The notes under the pieces were generated by a model, which was not told the DNA's origin, searched no databases, and was given only the letters and a program-made list of their open reading frames with translations. A DNA stretch of 64,000 nucleotides from JBBDWK01 sp040902885 (GTDB lineage: Bacteria > Acidobacteriota > Terriglobia > Bryobacterales > Bryobacteraceae), in NCBI GenBank assembly GCA_040902885.1, contig JBBDWK010000065.1:1-64000 (forward strand), read 5' to 3'. The position numbers were made by a program, and so were the translations under genes. Positions 41,071-49,289 of the stretch are shown piece after piece (positions within the stretch are counted from its first letter, which is position 1; every line of letters begins with the position of its first letter).

Positions 41071-42896
41071 AGGTTTGCTTTCTTCTTTTGCTGTTCTTGA
41101 GCGCCGGTTTCGCTCAGAAGCTGGACCCCGCGAAATGGTCTTTGGAACTGGAGCCTTCCACCGCCGCTCCCGGCAGCCGCGTTCTGGGGCGGCTTAAAGC
41201 AACGCTTGAACCCGGCTGGCACCTGTACTCGCTTTCCACGCCTCCGGGCGGCCCGATTCCAACCACCCTTCAGGCAGCTCCCAATCCCGCAGTCGCATCC
41301 TTCAAGATTTACCAAACAAAGCCAATTCGGGCGTTCGACAAGAATTTTGGCCTCGATACGGAAACCTATGAGGGGTCGGCTGAGTTCCTGCTCGACCTCG
41401 AAATCGCCGCCGGCGCACCGCCGGGCAGCTCGGACGTGACCGCTCAGATACGCTACCAGCTCTGCGACGATACGCGCTGCATTCCTCCCGTTCGCAAGAC
41501 AGCAACGGCTTCGCTTGTTGTCGCTTCCGGAACTCCGGCTGCGGCCCTATCGATTCCTCCCGGCTACCTCGAATTCGTTCCCGGAGCAGTTACCGCTCCT
41601 TCGGATCGGCAAGGGCTTCCGGCATTCCTGGCCATCGCATTCGGGTTTGGTCTCGCCGCGATCTTCACGCCCTGCGTCTTCCCCATGATCCCGATCACGA
41701 TGTCGTTTTTACTGAATAAGCCCAGCGGCCGCCTCTTCCAGGCGGCGCTGTTCTGTCTCGGCATCGTGGTTCTGTTTACGGGACTGGGTTTGGGGGCCAC
41801 GGCTATTCTGGGTCCGTTTGGCATCGTGCAGATCGGCTCGAATCCCTGGGTCAACGGCTTTGTGGCTTTGATCTTCCTGGTCTTCGGGTTGAGCATGCTG
41901 GGGGCCTTCGAGCTGACCATGCCGTCAGGCCTGCTCACCAAATTGGATTCGGCATCGCAGCGCGGCGGCATGGCGGGAACCATGCTAATGGGCCTGACCT
42001 TCTCGCTAACCTCGTTCGCATGTGTGGGTCCGTTCGTGGGGCCGCTGCTGGCGGCGTCCGTGGCTGGCGGCGGCGCGACCCGCCCTGTGCTCGGCATGGC
42101 CTGCTTCGCCACCGGCCTGGCGCTCCCGTTCTTCCTTCTGGCTTTGTTCCCTTCTTATCTGAAGCGGCTACCCAAGAGCGGGGGATGGCTGGCCCGGGTC
42201 AAGGTGGTAATGGGCTTCATCCTGCTGGCGGTGATGCTGAAGTATCTGAGCAGCGTGGACCAGGTTCTGCAGTGGAACATTCTGACGCGCGAACGCTTTC
42301 TGGCCGCATGGATCGTTCTGTTCTCGCTTCCCGGACTGTATCTGCTCGGCTTCCTTCGCCTGGAGGGGGTTGGCAGGGACGAGCCGGTGAGTCTCAACCG
42401 GCTGCTGGCCGGAACCGCGTTCTTGATTTTTTCGATCAGCCTGATTCCCGGGATGTTTGGCGGGCGTCTGGGCGACCTGGACGCCTTCGTGCCGCTGGCG
42501 CGCGAATCTTCCGGTCCGCTCTCGCGCAACGAGGACAAGCTCGCCTGGATCAAGAACGACTACCGCGGCGCGCTCGAGCAGGCGCGCACTGAAGGCAAGC
42601 TGGTCTTCGTCAACTTTACCGGCTACGCCTGCACCAACTGCCACTGGATGAAGGCGAACATGTTCACGCGGCCCGAAATCGCCGCGGCCATGAGCAACTT
42701 CGTCCTGCTGGAGCTGTACACGGACGGCAACGATGAAGCCTCGCAGGCCAACCAGGAGTTGCAGGAGAAACGCTTCGCCACCATCGCCATCCCCTATTAC
42801 GCCATTCTGGACGCGGAGGAGCGCATCGTGGCCAGCTTCCCCGGCCTGACGCGGAAGGCGCCCGAATTTCTAGCCTTCCTGGACAAGAAGCTTTAG
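41067..42896 (+). CDS. dsbD: Thiol:disulfide interchange protein DsbD
   Basis: A 609-aa protein with a signal peptide (MKVCFLLLLFLSAGFAQ). Residues 20-160 form the periplasmic alpha domain, with the paired cysteines in YQLCDDTRCIPP. About 175-450 hold eight membrane helices carrying the two central cysteines in FTPCVFPMIPITM and LTSFACVGPFVGP. The C-terminal 140 residues are a thioredoxin domain with active site CTNC at 522-525 (CVAC in E. coli). It carries electrons from cytoplasmic thioredoxin to periplasmic DsbC/CcmG. The ATG at 41067 overlaps the plsX stop; longer frames upstream are inside plsX. The stop overlaps fliJ's stop on the other strand (TTAG). Confidence 0.92.
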   Translation: MKVCFLLLLFLSAGFAQKLDPAKWSLELEPSTAAPGSRVLGRLKATLEPGWHLYSLSTPPGGPIPTTLQAAPNPAVASFKIYQTKPIRAFDKNFGLDTETYEGSAEFLLDLEIAAGAPPGSSDVTAQIRYQLCDDTRCIPPVRKTATASLVVASGTPAAALSIPPGYLEFVPGAVTAPSDRQGLPAFLAIAFGFGLAAIFTPCVFPMIPITMSFLLNKPSGRLFQAALFCLGIVVLFTGLGLGATAILGPFGIVQIGSNPWVNGFVALIFLVFGLSMLGAFELTMPSGLLTKLDSASQRGGMAGTMLMGLTFSLTSFACVGPFVGPLLAASVAGGGATRPVLGMACFATGLALPFFLLALFPSYLKRLPKSGGWLARVKVVMGFILLAVMLKYLSSVDQVLQWNILTRERFLAAWIVLFSLPGLYLLGFLRLEGVGRDEPVSLNRLLAGTAFLIFSISLIPGMFGGRLGDLDAFVPLARESSGPLSRNEDKLAWIKNDYRGALEQARTEGKLVFVNFTGYACTNCHWMKANMFTRPEIAAAMSNFVLLELYTDGNDEASQANQELQEKRFATIAIPYYAILDAEERIVASFPGLTRKAPEFLAFLDKKL

Positions 42897-43324
42897 CGTC
42901 CCAAGCGTGCAAGAAAGAGCTCGCCTGCCTGAATCTCCTCTTCGCGGGCCAAGCCGGCTTCCCAGGCCGCCAGACGCCGCTCGCGCAGCCGCTCCAACAG
43001 CTTTAACCGCCGTTGCGCTTCCATCACCGCGGCGCGCTGTTCGGAGACTCGCTTCTCGCAGTCGGCCAGACGCTTTGCCAGCCGTGCCTCCTCCGACCAT
43101 GTGTAGCGGATGTAGGCATCCAGCGCGGCAAGTTCCTGTGCCTTTGCCGCGGCCTGCCCGAGAATCGCGCGCCCCGCTTCGTCGCGGCTCGCGCGAATCT
43201 TTCGATGCTCGGCTTCGACCGCCACCCGCTCGGCGTTAACCCGTTCGAACTTCAGCTCTTCGAGTTGGGCCTGTTGCCCGCGCCACTCGCGCACCCTTTC
43301 AAGATCGAAGCGAAACTTCTTCAT
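42893..43324 (-). CDS. fliJ: Flagellar export protein FliJ
   Basis: A 143-aa coiled-coil protein: MKKFRFDLERVREWRGQQAQ followed by long heptad-rich helices (LDAYIRYTWSEEARLAKRLA, AQRRLKLLERLRERRLAAWE). FliJ lies in the FliI ATPase ring and couples export to the proton motive force. The family has weak sequence identity, so the assignment rests on the N-terminal FRFxLExVxxxR motif, length and position directly after fliI (ATG overlapping the fliI stop by four bases). Last gene of the flagellar operon. Confidence 0.85.
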   Translation of the reverse strand: MKKFRFDLERVREWRGQQAQLEELKFERVNAERVAVEAEHRKIRASRDEAGRAILGQAAAKAQELAALDAYIRYTWSEEARLAKRLADCEKRVSEQRAAVMEAQRRLKLLERLRERRLAAWEAGLAREEEIQAGELFLARLGR

Positions 43325-44640
43325 GAGAGCATTGCCGCCAGTGCTTTCAGTCCGCCCAGCGTTTCATCGAGCGGAACTTTATGGTCCGGGCCCTGCCGCA
43401 GAAATTCGTTCAGCCGCTCCCGGACTCCGATCGCCGAATCGATTTTCGGGTTCGATCCCGCCGCGTAAGCGCCCAGGTTGATGAGGTCCTCGGCGCGCTG
43501 GTAGGTTGCCATCGCGTCGCGGAGTCTCTGTGCGTACCGCTTCTGCTCGGGCGTCGCGATCTGGGAGGTGAGCCGGCTGACCGAGTTCAGAACGTCGATG
43601 GCCGGATAATGCCCGGCGGACCCAAGCTGGCGCGAAAGTACGATATGGCCGTCGAGAATGGCTCGCACTGCGTCGGCGATGGGCTCGTTGAAGTCGTCGC
43701 CTTCCACCAGGACGGTGAAGAAGCCGGTGATCGATCCCTTCGGGAAGTTGCCCGCGCGCTCGAAGACGCGCGGCAGAAGACTGAACACCGAGGGCGTGTA
43801 GCCTTTCTGGCTGGGCGGCTCGCCGGCCGCCAGGCCGATCTCTCTCTGGGCCATGGCCAGGCGCGTGACCGAGTCCATCACGAGCAGCACCTGCGCGCCT
43901 TGATCGCGGAAGTATTCCGCAGCCGCCAGCGCGACGAAGCAGGCGCGCACTCGCAACAGCGCGGGCCGGTCCGAAGTAGCGGCGACCACCACCGAACGGC
44001 GCATCCCTTCCGGGCCAAGGTCGTGTTCCAGGAACGCCCGCACCTCGCGGTTGCGCTCGCCGATGAGGGCGATCACGCTGACGTCGGCAAAGTGGTTGCG
44101 GCACATGGAGCCGAGCAGCGTGCTCTTGCCGACGCCGCTGCCTCCGAACAGGCCCACGCGCTGTCCCTTGCCGCAGGGCAGCAGGCCGTCGATGGCGCGG
44201 ATTCCGGTGATCAGCGGCTCGGTGATGTGCTCACGCTCGAGGGGGCCGGGCGGATCGGCGAACAACGGATAGGAGTCGCCGAGGTCGAGCGGCGCGCCGC
44301 CGTCCATGGGCCGTCCAAAACCGTCCAGAACGCGCCCGAGCAACTCCTGCCCCACCTTTACCCGCGCCGCTTCCGGCCGGGCGGCAATGGGATCGCCGGG
44401 CCGCAAGCCGTCCATCTCTTCAAGCGGCATCGACAGCACGTGGCTGTTTCGAAAGCCGACGACCTGCATGCGGACGCACCGCCCGGCCTGGGTTGTCACC
44501 TCGCAGAAGTCGCCGAGGGCGGCATGCGGGCCGACGGACTCGACCAGCATGCCGGCGATGCCTGTTACCCTGCCCACGCTGCGGCACAAGTCCATGCGCT
44601 CCAGCGAACGCAGGTACGGCGTGAAATCGATATGGCTCAC
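43321..44640 (-). CDS. fliI: Flagellum-specific ATP synthase FliI
   Basis: A 439-aa hexameric ATPase of the type III export apparatus. Walker A is GGSGVGKSTLLGSM; Walker B is QVLLVMDSVTRLAMAQREIG. EMDGLRPGDPIAARPE and PPSQKGYTPSVFSLLPRVFE are further matches. GTG 44640 is chosen as start because GAGGAG sits six bases upstream and because it places the protein at the length of E. coli FliI (457); the open frame upstream is inside fliH. It follows fliH by 7 bases. Confidence 0.94.
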   Translation of the reverse strand: MSHIDFTPYLRSLERMDLCRSVGRVTGIAGMLVESVGPHAALGDFCEVTTQAGRCVRMQVVGFRNSHVLSMPLEEMDGLRPGDPIAARPEAARVKVGQELLGRVLDGFGRPMDGGAPLDLGDSYPLFADPPGPLEREHITEPLITGIRAIDGLLPCGKGQRVGLFGGSGVGKSTLLGSMCRNHFADVSVIALIGERNREVRAFLEHDLGPEGMRRSVVVAATSDRPALLRVRACFVALAAAEYFRDQGAQVLLVMDSVTRLAMAQREIGLAAGEPPSQKGYTPSVFSLLPRVFERAGNFPKGSITGFFTVLVEGDDFNEPIADAVRAILDGHIVLSRQLGSAGHYPAIDVLNSVSRLTSQIATPEQKRYAQRLRDAMATYQRAEDLINLGAYAAGSNPKIDSAIGVRERLNEFLRQGPDHKVPLDETLGGLKALAAMLS

Positions 44641-44647
44641 AGTCTCC

Positions 44648-45301
44648 TCACTTGGGGCAGAGATCGGCGAAGCCGCGCTCAATCTCGCCGAGCTGGCTTT
44701 CGATGCCTGCATCCAGGCCTCCGTGGGTGGTCTCAATCAGCGCGCCGCCGCGCTCCAGGCTCCCATCCGCGACGATCTCCATGCCCGCAAGCTCGGCCTG
44801 CTGCCGCAGCACGGGCGCCATTTCGGGATGGACGCGGATGCGCTGCACCTCGCGGCTGTTCATCCGTTCGAGAGCGGCCTTCACGATTCCCAGGAGGGCT
44901 TCGCGATCAACGGTCAGCTCCCGGCGAAGAACGCGCCGCGCGATGGCGACCGCCAGCCGCACCAGATCCCGCTCGGCTTCCAGCCGCAGCTTTGGCTTGA
45001 GCTGCGCCAGGTCGGCCGCGGTTTGGGCCAAGCGCTGCACGGCCTCCTCGACGCGCGCCGCAGCGCTCCGCGTGCCCGCCGCTTCGCCTTCCCGCACGCC
45101 CTTCCGGTAGGCCTCTTCGATGCGATGCGCCGTTTCCCGCTGCCCGGCCTCGCCCTCTCCGGCCGCCGCGGGCGAGGACCAATTCGCCGTGCCTGAGTAC
45201 AGTCCCCGCACTGGCTGCTCGGGAAGCGCGGACCCCGCGGTCTTCCAGTCGAACGCCTGGACTGACTCGGCGTCCTGCTCGGAGACGACTCTAGACCACA
45301 T
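44648..45301 (-). CDS. fliH: Flagellar assembly protein FliH
   Basis: A 217-aa protein whose middle helices (TAHRIEEAYRKGVREGEAAG, VEEAVQRLAQTAADLAQLKP) form the stalk that binds FliI, with a C-terminal V1-ATPase-E-like domain (RDLVRLAVAIARRVLRRELT ... GGALIETTHGGLDAGIESQL). It regulates FliI ATPase activity and links it to FliN at the C-ring. Its ATG overlaps the fliG end by 11 bases. Confidence 0.9.
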   Translation of the reverse strand: MWSRVVSEQDAESVQAFDWKTAGSALPEQPVRGLYSGTANWSSPAAAGEGEAGQRETAHRIEEAYRKGVREGEAAGTRSAAARVEEAVQRLAQTAADLAQLKPKLRLEAERDLVRLAVAIARRVLRRELTVDREALLGIVKAALERMNSREVQRIRVHPEMAPVLRQQAELAGMEIVADGSLERGGALIETTHGGLDAGIESQLGEIERGFADLCPK

Positions 45302-46319
45302 ATTGTTCGCCGACCGCGCCCTTCAAGCCGAGCAGACCTTCGCTCTCCAGTTGGCGGACGATCGCAATGATCTGCTGCTGCGCGTTCTCCACTTCCTTGA
45401 TCTTGATCGCCCCGAGCGCCTCCATGTCCTCACGCAGCATCTGCGCTCCGCGCTGCGACATGCACTGCAGGAAGTGATTCTTCAATTGATCGCTGGTGCC
45501 TTTCAGCGCGATGGTGAGCACCTTGCGGTCCACTCGGGCCAGAACTTCCTTGATGCCGGTCCGATCGACGAGCATCAGATCCTCGAACACAAACATCAGA
45601 TGCCGGATGGTCTCCACCAGATTGGGATCCTGCTGTTCGATGTTTTCGAGAATCTCCTTGCTCGAGGTCGAGTCGAGACGGTTGAACATTTCAGAGACCG
45701 CCCGCACGCCGCCGTACGCTTCGCGGCTGAACTCGCCCAGCGCTTTGAGCTTCTGGTCGATCACGGTGGCGATCTTCGAGATGACGTCGGGGGAGATTCG
45801 ATCCAGATTGGCCATGCGCAGGGCGATGTCCGGGCGCATCTCCAGCGGAAGCGAGATCAGAAGCGCGGCAGCCTGCGTGGAGTTCAAGTGGGATAGAACC
45901 AGCGCGATGGTCTGGGGATGCTCGCTGTGAATGAACTTGGCGAGCTGCTGGGGGTCGGCCTTTTGCAGGGCATCGAAGTTCACCATCTCGTTGCCCAGCG
46001 TCTTCATCAGACGGTCCAGCAGCTTTTTGGCGACTTCCGCGCCGTACGCGTTCTGCAGAACCTTACGCGCGTAGTCGATGCCGCCCTTCAGGACGTAATC
46101 GTGCGCCACGTTCATCTGGTGGAATTCCTCCAGCACGGACTCGGACTCCTCGCCACTGACCGCGCCCATCTTCGCGATCTCGCGCGTGATCCGTTGGACC
46201 TCCTCTTCCTCCAGCTCGCGCAGGATGTCCGCGGCCGCCTCCGCTCCGAGCGTCACGATCAGAATGGCGGCCTTCTGAATGCCCGGCAGGAGGTTCGGTT
46301 TTTGCGCGTTGGCGATCAT
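45291..46319 (-). CDS. fliG: Flagellar motor switch protein FliG
   Basis: A 342-aa rotor protein. The N-terminal domain binds FliF (PGIQKAAILIVTLGAEAAAD), the middle domain includes the EHPQTIALVLSHLN motif (residues about 130-143), and the C-terminal domain with the stator-facing charged helix is FEDLMLVDRTGIKEVLARVD. It transmits torque from the stator and switches rotation. Lies 12 bases downstream of fliF. Confidence 0.96.
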   Translation of the reverse strand: MIANAQKPNLLPGIQKAAILIVTLGAEAAADILRELEEEEVQRITREIAKMGAVSGEESESVLEEFHQMNVAHDYVLKGGIDYARKVLQNAYGAEVAKKLLDRLMKTLGNEMVNFDALQKADPQQLAKFIHSEHPQTIALVLSHLNSTQAAALLISLPLEMRPDIALRMANLDRISPDVISKIATVIDQKLKALGEFSREAYGGVRAVSEMFNRLDSTSSKEILENIEQQDPNLVETIRHLMFVFEDLMLVDRTGIKEVLARVDRKVLTIALKGTSDQLKNHFLQCMSQRGAQMLREDMEALGAIKIKEVENAQQQIIAIVRQLESEGLLGLKGAVGEQYVV

Positions 46320-46331
46320 GATCCTCGAAGA

Positions 46332-48062
46332 TCAGCTTTCCGTGTCGTGAATCCAAGTGCGAAGCAGTTGCGCCACGGCCTGCGGGTCGTCCTTGGATTG
46401 CTGCCGCAGATGCTTGGCGAGGATCTCGGACTTTTTGGTCTCGCCCGGCAGCTTGAGCGAATTGAGCACCGCGGCTTCTCTGCGTTCCCGCACGGCGGTG
46501 GCGGAAGCGAACTGGTCCTGGAACTGTTTGCTGACATCGACGAGCTGGCCGTCCGGGCCGGTGATCTGGCCCGCTTCGCTTCCATCGAGCGCGCCCTGGC
46601 CCGTCACCCTGGCTCTCTTCCTCCGCCGCGTCAGGAACCAGACGATGGGAGCGAGCAGCAGCGCGAGCAACAGTAACCCGACGCCCGCCCAGATCCAAAG
46701 ATTCATCTGAATGAGCAGCTTCTGTATCGCGGGGGGGAAGTTCCGCTGCCAATCCGCAATGGGCGGGGCTGGAGCGGGTGCGCCGCCGGCGCCAGGAGGT
46801 TCGGAGTTCAGGGTAATTTCAAACGGCAGGCTCTCCACGGTAAGCTGGTCGCCGCGCTCCGTATTGAATCCCGTCGCGGAGGCCACCAGCTTGCGAATGG
46901 TCTCCAGCTTCTCCGGCGCGGGCGGCTCCAGAACGCGCCGCGCGGAAGCTCCAGCGCCCTCCCATCGCACGTCGTGGTCGAGCAGCACGGAAAGGGAGAT
47001 TCGTTTGACAAGTCCTTGCGGCACGCGAACGCGCCGGATGGTCTTGCTGGATTGATATGTGATGTTTTCGGTGGTCCGCGTGTTTCCGGAGACCGAAGTA
47101 GAAACTCTGGATGCGGGGCGGGGAAGATTCGAGGCGGTGCCGGGAACGCCGCCGGAGCTGCCCGGGCCGCCCAATCCGGCAACTTCCTCGGTCTTCTGGG
47201 AAGTGAGTATGGCGGATTGCGCGGGATCCACGATCTCGTCGCTCTGCTCGGAGACCGAAAAGTCCACGTCCACGGAAGCCGCGGTTTGAAACCTTCCGCT
47301 GCCCACCAGCGGCTCCAGGGCTTCGCGCATCTTGGCGACCAGCGCTCTCTCGATTTTTTCCTTGTATTCGAGACCCGCTTCCGGCGCCACCCCGTTCTCT
47401 TCGTCCAGAGGCTTGCGGGGACGCATCAGCAAATTTCCGCGCATATCGAGCACGGTGACGGCCTCCGGAGCCAGCCGGTCCACCGCGCTGGCAACCAGAT
47501 GGCAGATGCCAAGCACGCTCTGCGGCGCCAGGCGCGCGCCGGGGCGAAGCCGCAGCAGGACGCTCGCCTTGGCGTCCTGCCGCGACTCCAGAAACACCGA
47601 ATCCTTGGGAAGGCTGACGTGAATGCGCGCCTGCTCGACCTCGCCCAGCGACATGATCGAGCGTTCCAGCTCGCCCTCAATGGCGCGCCGGTAGTTCACC
47701 TGCTCGGCGAAATCGGTCTGGCCGAAGTTGGTTTTGTCGAAAAGCTCGAAGCCGATGCGCCCCGTCTTCGGCAGGCCGGCGGTGGCCATCTGAAGCCGCA
47801 CTTCTGGAACGCGATCCTCGGGAATGCGGACGATCCCTCCGGTCTGGTCGATACGGTACTCGATGCCGCTCTCCCGCAGCTTCTGGACCACTTCGCCCGC
47901 GTCCTCCGCCGAAAGGCCGGTGTAGAGCGGCTTGAAGCTCCGCTCGCCGTTCCACAGCGCCAGGTAGTACAGGCCGGTTGCGACCAGCGCCGCCGTAACG
48001 GCAATGGTGATCCGCTGGCGGACGCTGAGACTGGAGATGAGTTTCTTGAGCTGTTCCAACAC
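46332..48062 (-). CDS. fliF: Flagellar MS-ring protein FliF
   Basis: A 576-aa membrane ring protein. One helix near residue 20-38 (ITIAVTAALVATGLYYLALW) and one near 455-475 (LWIWAGVGLLLLALLLAPIV) bracket the periplasmic YscJ/FliF-type domains (YTGLSAEDAGEVVQKLRESG, PKDSVFLESRQDAKASVLLR). The C-terminal cytoplasmic tail binds FliG. It forms the base of the flagellum and housing of the export gate. fliE is 15 bases upstream. Confidence 0.95.
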   Translation of the reverse strand: MLEQLKKLISSLSVRQRITIAVTAALVATGLYYLALWNGERSFKPLYTGLSAEDAGEVVQKLRESGIEYRIDQTGGIVRIPEDRVPEVRLQMATAGLPKTGRIGFELFDKTNFGQTDFAEQVNYRRAIEGELERSIMSLGEVEQARIHVSLPKDSVFLESRQDAKASVLLRLRPGARLAPQSVLGICHLVASAVDRLAPEAVTVLDMRGNLLMRPRKPLDEENGVAPEAGLEYKEKIERALVAKMREALEPLVGSGRFQTAASVDVDFSVSEQSDEIVDPAQSAILTSQKTEEVAGLGGPGSSGGVPGTASNLPRPASRVSTSVSGNTRTTENITYQSSKTIRRVRVPQGLVKRISLSVLLDHDVRWEGAGASARRVLEPPAPEKLETIRKLVASATGFNTERGDQLTVESLPFEITLNSEPPGAGGAPAPAPPIADWQRNFPPAIQKLLIQMNLWIWAGVGLLLLALLLAPIVWFLTRRRKRARVTGQGALDGSEAGQITGPDGQLVDVSKQFQDQFASATAVRERREAAVLNSLKLPGETKKSEILAKHLRQQSKDDPQAVAQLLRTWIHDTES

Positions 48063-48077
48063 TTGTCGGCCTGGTCG

Positions 48078-48377
48078 CTACAACTGCATGCGCATCACTT
48101 CCTGATAAGCCTGCACGACCTTGTTCCGCGCCTGCAGGAACAGATCGAAGGCCAGCTCGGCGCGCTGCGCGGACATGATGGTCTGGTGCAGGTCGTCGCT
48201 CTCGCCGTTGAGAAACTGTTCGATCTTCTGTGCGGCGTCACCCCGGAAATCTTCCACTTTGTGGATGGCGTCCTTGAGGATGCCTTCAAAGCCGCCGCTG
48301 CCGCCGGCCGCGCGCGCAACGCTCTCGATCGCTTTGAGCGGGGAAACCGCGGAGATGGAGGGGAGCGGTGCGGCCAT
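48078..48377 (-). CDS. fliE: Flagellar hook-basal body protein FliE
   Basis: A 99-aa junction protein between the MS ring and the rod. The C-terminal half is diagnostic: FLNGESDDLHQTIMSAQRAE then LAFDLFLQARNKVVQAYQEV MRMQL. Length matches the family, and the position between flgC and fliF is standard. Confidence 0.92.
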   Translation of the reverse strand: MAAPLPSISAVSPLKAIESVARAAGGSGGFEGILKDAIHKVEDFRGDAAQKIEQFLNGESDDLHQTIMSAQRAELAFDLFLQARNKVVQAYQEVMRMQL

Positions 48378-48380
48378 CGC

Positions 48381-48821
48381 TTAACCTCGCATCAGGTCGA
48401 TGGACCGCTGAATCATGTCCTTGACGGCGGACATCGCGGCCACGTTGGCCTGGAAACCGCGTGTCGCGCCCATCAGGTCCACCATATCCTCGGCCGGACT
48501 CAGGCGCGGAAAGGCGACATATCCCGATTCGTCGGCGTCCGGATGGCCCGGAACGTACCGCTTCTCGGGCTCGCCCTGGTCGACCGTGATTTCGCTCACC
48601 CCAACGCCCGTCGAAAGCGCGCCGAGCTCCTTCTGAAATACCGCGGCGAAAGGCGAACCCTGCGCCCGGCTTTCGAAGATCACGTCCTTCCGGCGGTAGG
48701 GACCTCCGCCGGGAGTGCGAGTGGTTTCCGAGTTGGCCAGATTTTCAACCAGCACTTCCGCCCGGGTGCGCTGGGCGGCCATGCCGGAAGCGCTGACCGA
48801 GAGTGCGGAGAGAAGGCCCAT
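48381..48821 (-). CDS. flgC: Flagellar basal-body rod protein FlgC
   Basis: A 146-aa proximal rod protein. The N-terminal rod motif is MAAQRTRAEVLVENLANSET (residues 14-33) and the C-terminal one is ATRGFQANVAAMSAVKDMIQ. The spacer between is short as in FlgC. It begins on the base where flgB ends (48821), so the genes are coupled. Confidence 0.93.
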   Translation of the reverse strand: MGLLSALSVSASGMAAQRTRAEVLVENLANSETTRTPGGGPYRRKDVIFESRAQGSPFAAVFQKELGALSTGVGVSEITVDQGEPEKRYVPGHPDADESGYVAFPRLSPAEDMVDLMGATRGFQANVAAMSAVKDMIQRSIDLMRG

Positions 48822-49156
48822 TAGCTTCTTCCTTCGTGGATGGCCGAGCGCACGACGCGAATCTCCGAACGCAAAAGGTTCGACGCCAGGCTGAAACGCA
48901 AAGCGTTCTCAGCCAGCATCCGGCTCTCCCGGTCGACGCTCACGTTGTTGCCGTCGTTCTTCACCGCCAGTCCTTCCACCTCGATTATGTTGGGCGCCGC
49001 TCCTTTCAGCAGGCTTTGGACTTCGAACTGAAAGTCGATATCGCGGGTCTTATACCCGGGCGTATCCGCGTTGGCGATATTTGCAGCGCTGAGGCGCTGC
49101 CGGCTGCTCACCAGGTCCATGTAATGCTCCAGCCGGGAAGCGATGCCATCTAGCAT
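48821..49156 (-). CDS. flgB: Flagellar basal-body rod protein FlgB
   Basis: A 111-aa rod protein from ATG 49156 (MLDGIASRLEHYMDLVSSRQ). SAANIANADTPGYKTRDIDF is the conserved rod motif, and ENALRFSLASNLLRSEIRVV is the C-terminal helix. A longer frame opens at 49231, but the shorter start matches homologues. First gene of the minus-strand flgBC-fliEFGHIJ operon; the region 49157-49289 between it and the histidine kinase gene is the shared divergent promoter zone, in which I see no convincing sigma-28 or sigma-54 box. Confidence 0.9.
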   Translation of the reverse strand: MLDGIASRLEHYMDLVSSRQRLSAANIANADTPGYKTRDIDFQFEVQSLLKGAAPNIIEVEGLAVKNDGNNVSVDRESRMLAENALRFSLASNLLRSEIRVVRSAIHEGRS

Positions 49157-49289
49157 GCGGTGGGTTGGGCAATCGGAGTGCCGGGAGCTGCCGCCATGTT
49201 TTCTTAGGGTTGGAAGAGACGGGGGTGACAAAATCTTGCCGCGCGGCGAAGATGTGACGGACCTCCGTTAGAATTCGATTGAGGTCTGT

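Noticed and set aside
46974..48824. 616-codon plus-strand frame across fliF, fliE and flgC
   Set aside because: Crosses three recognised genes on the opposite strand and shows no conserved domain.
49157..49289. Sigma-28 or sigma-54 promoter before flgB
   Set aside because: Looked for on the minus strand; no acceptable TAAA/GCCGATAA or GG-N10-GC pair.
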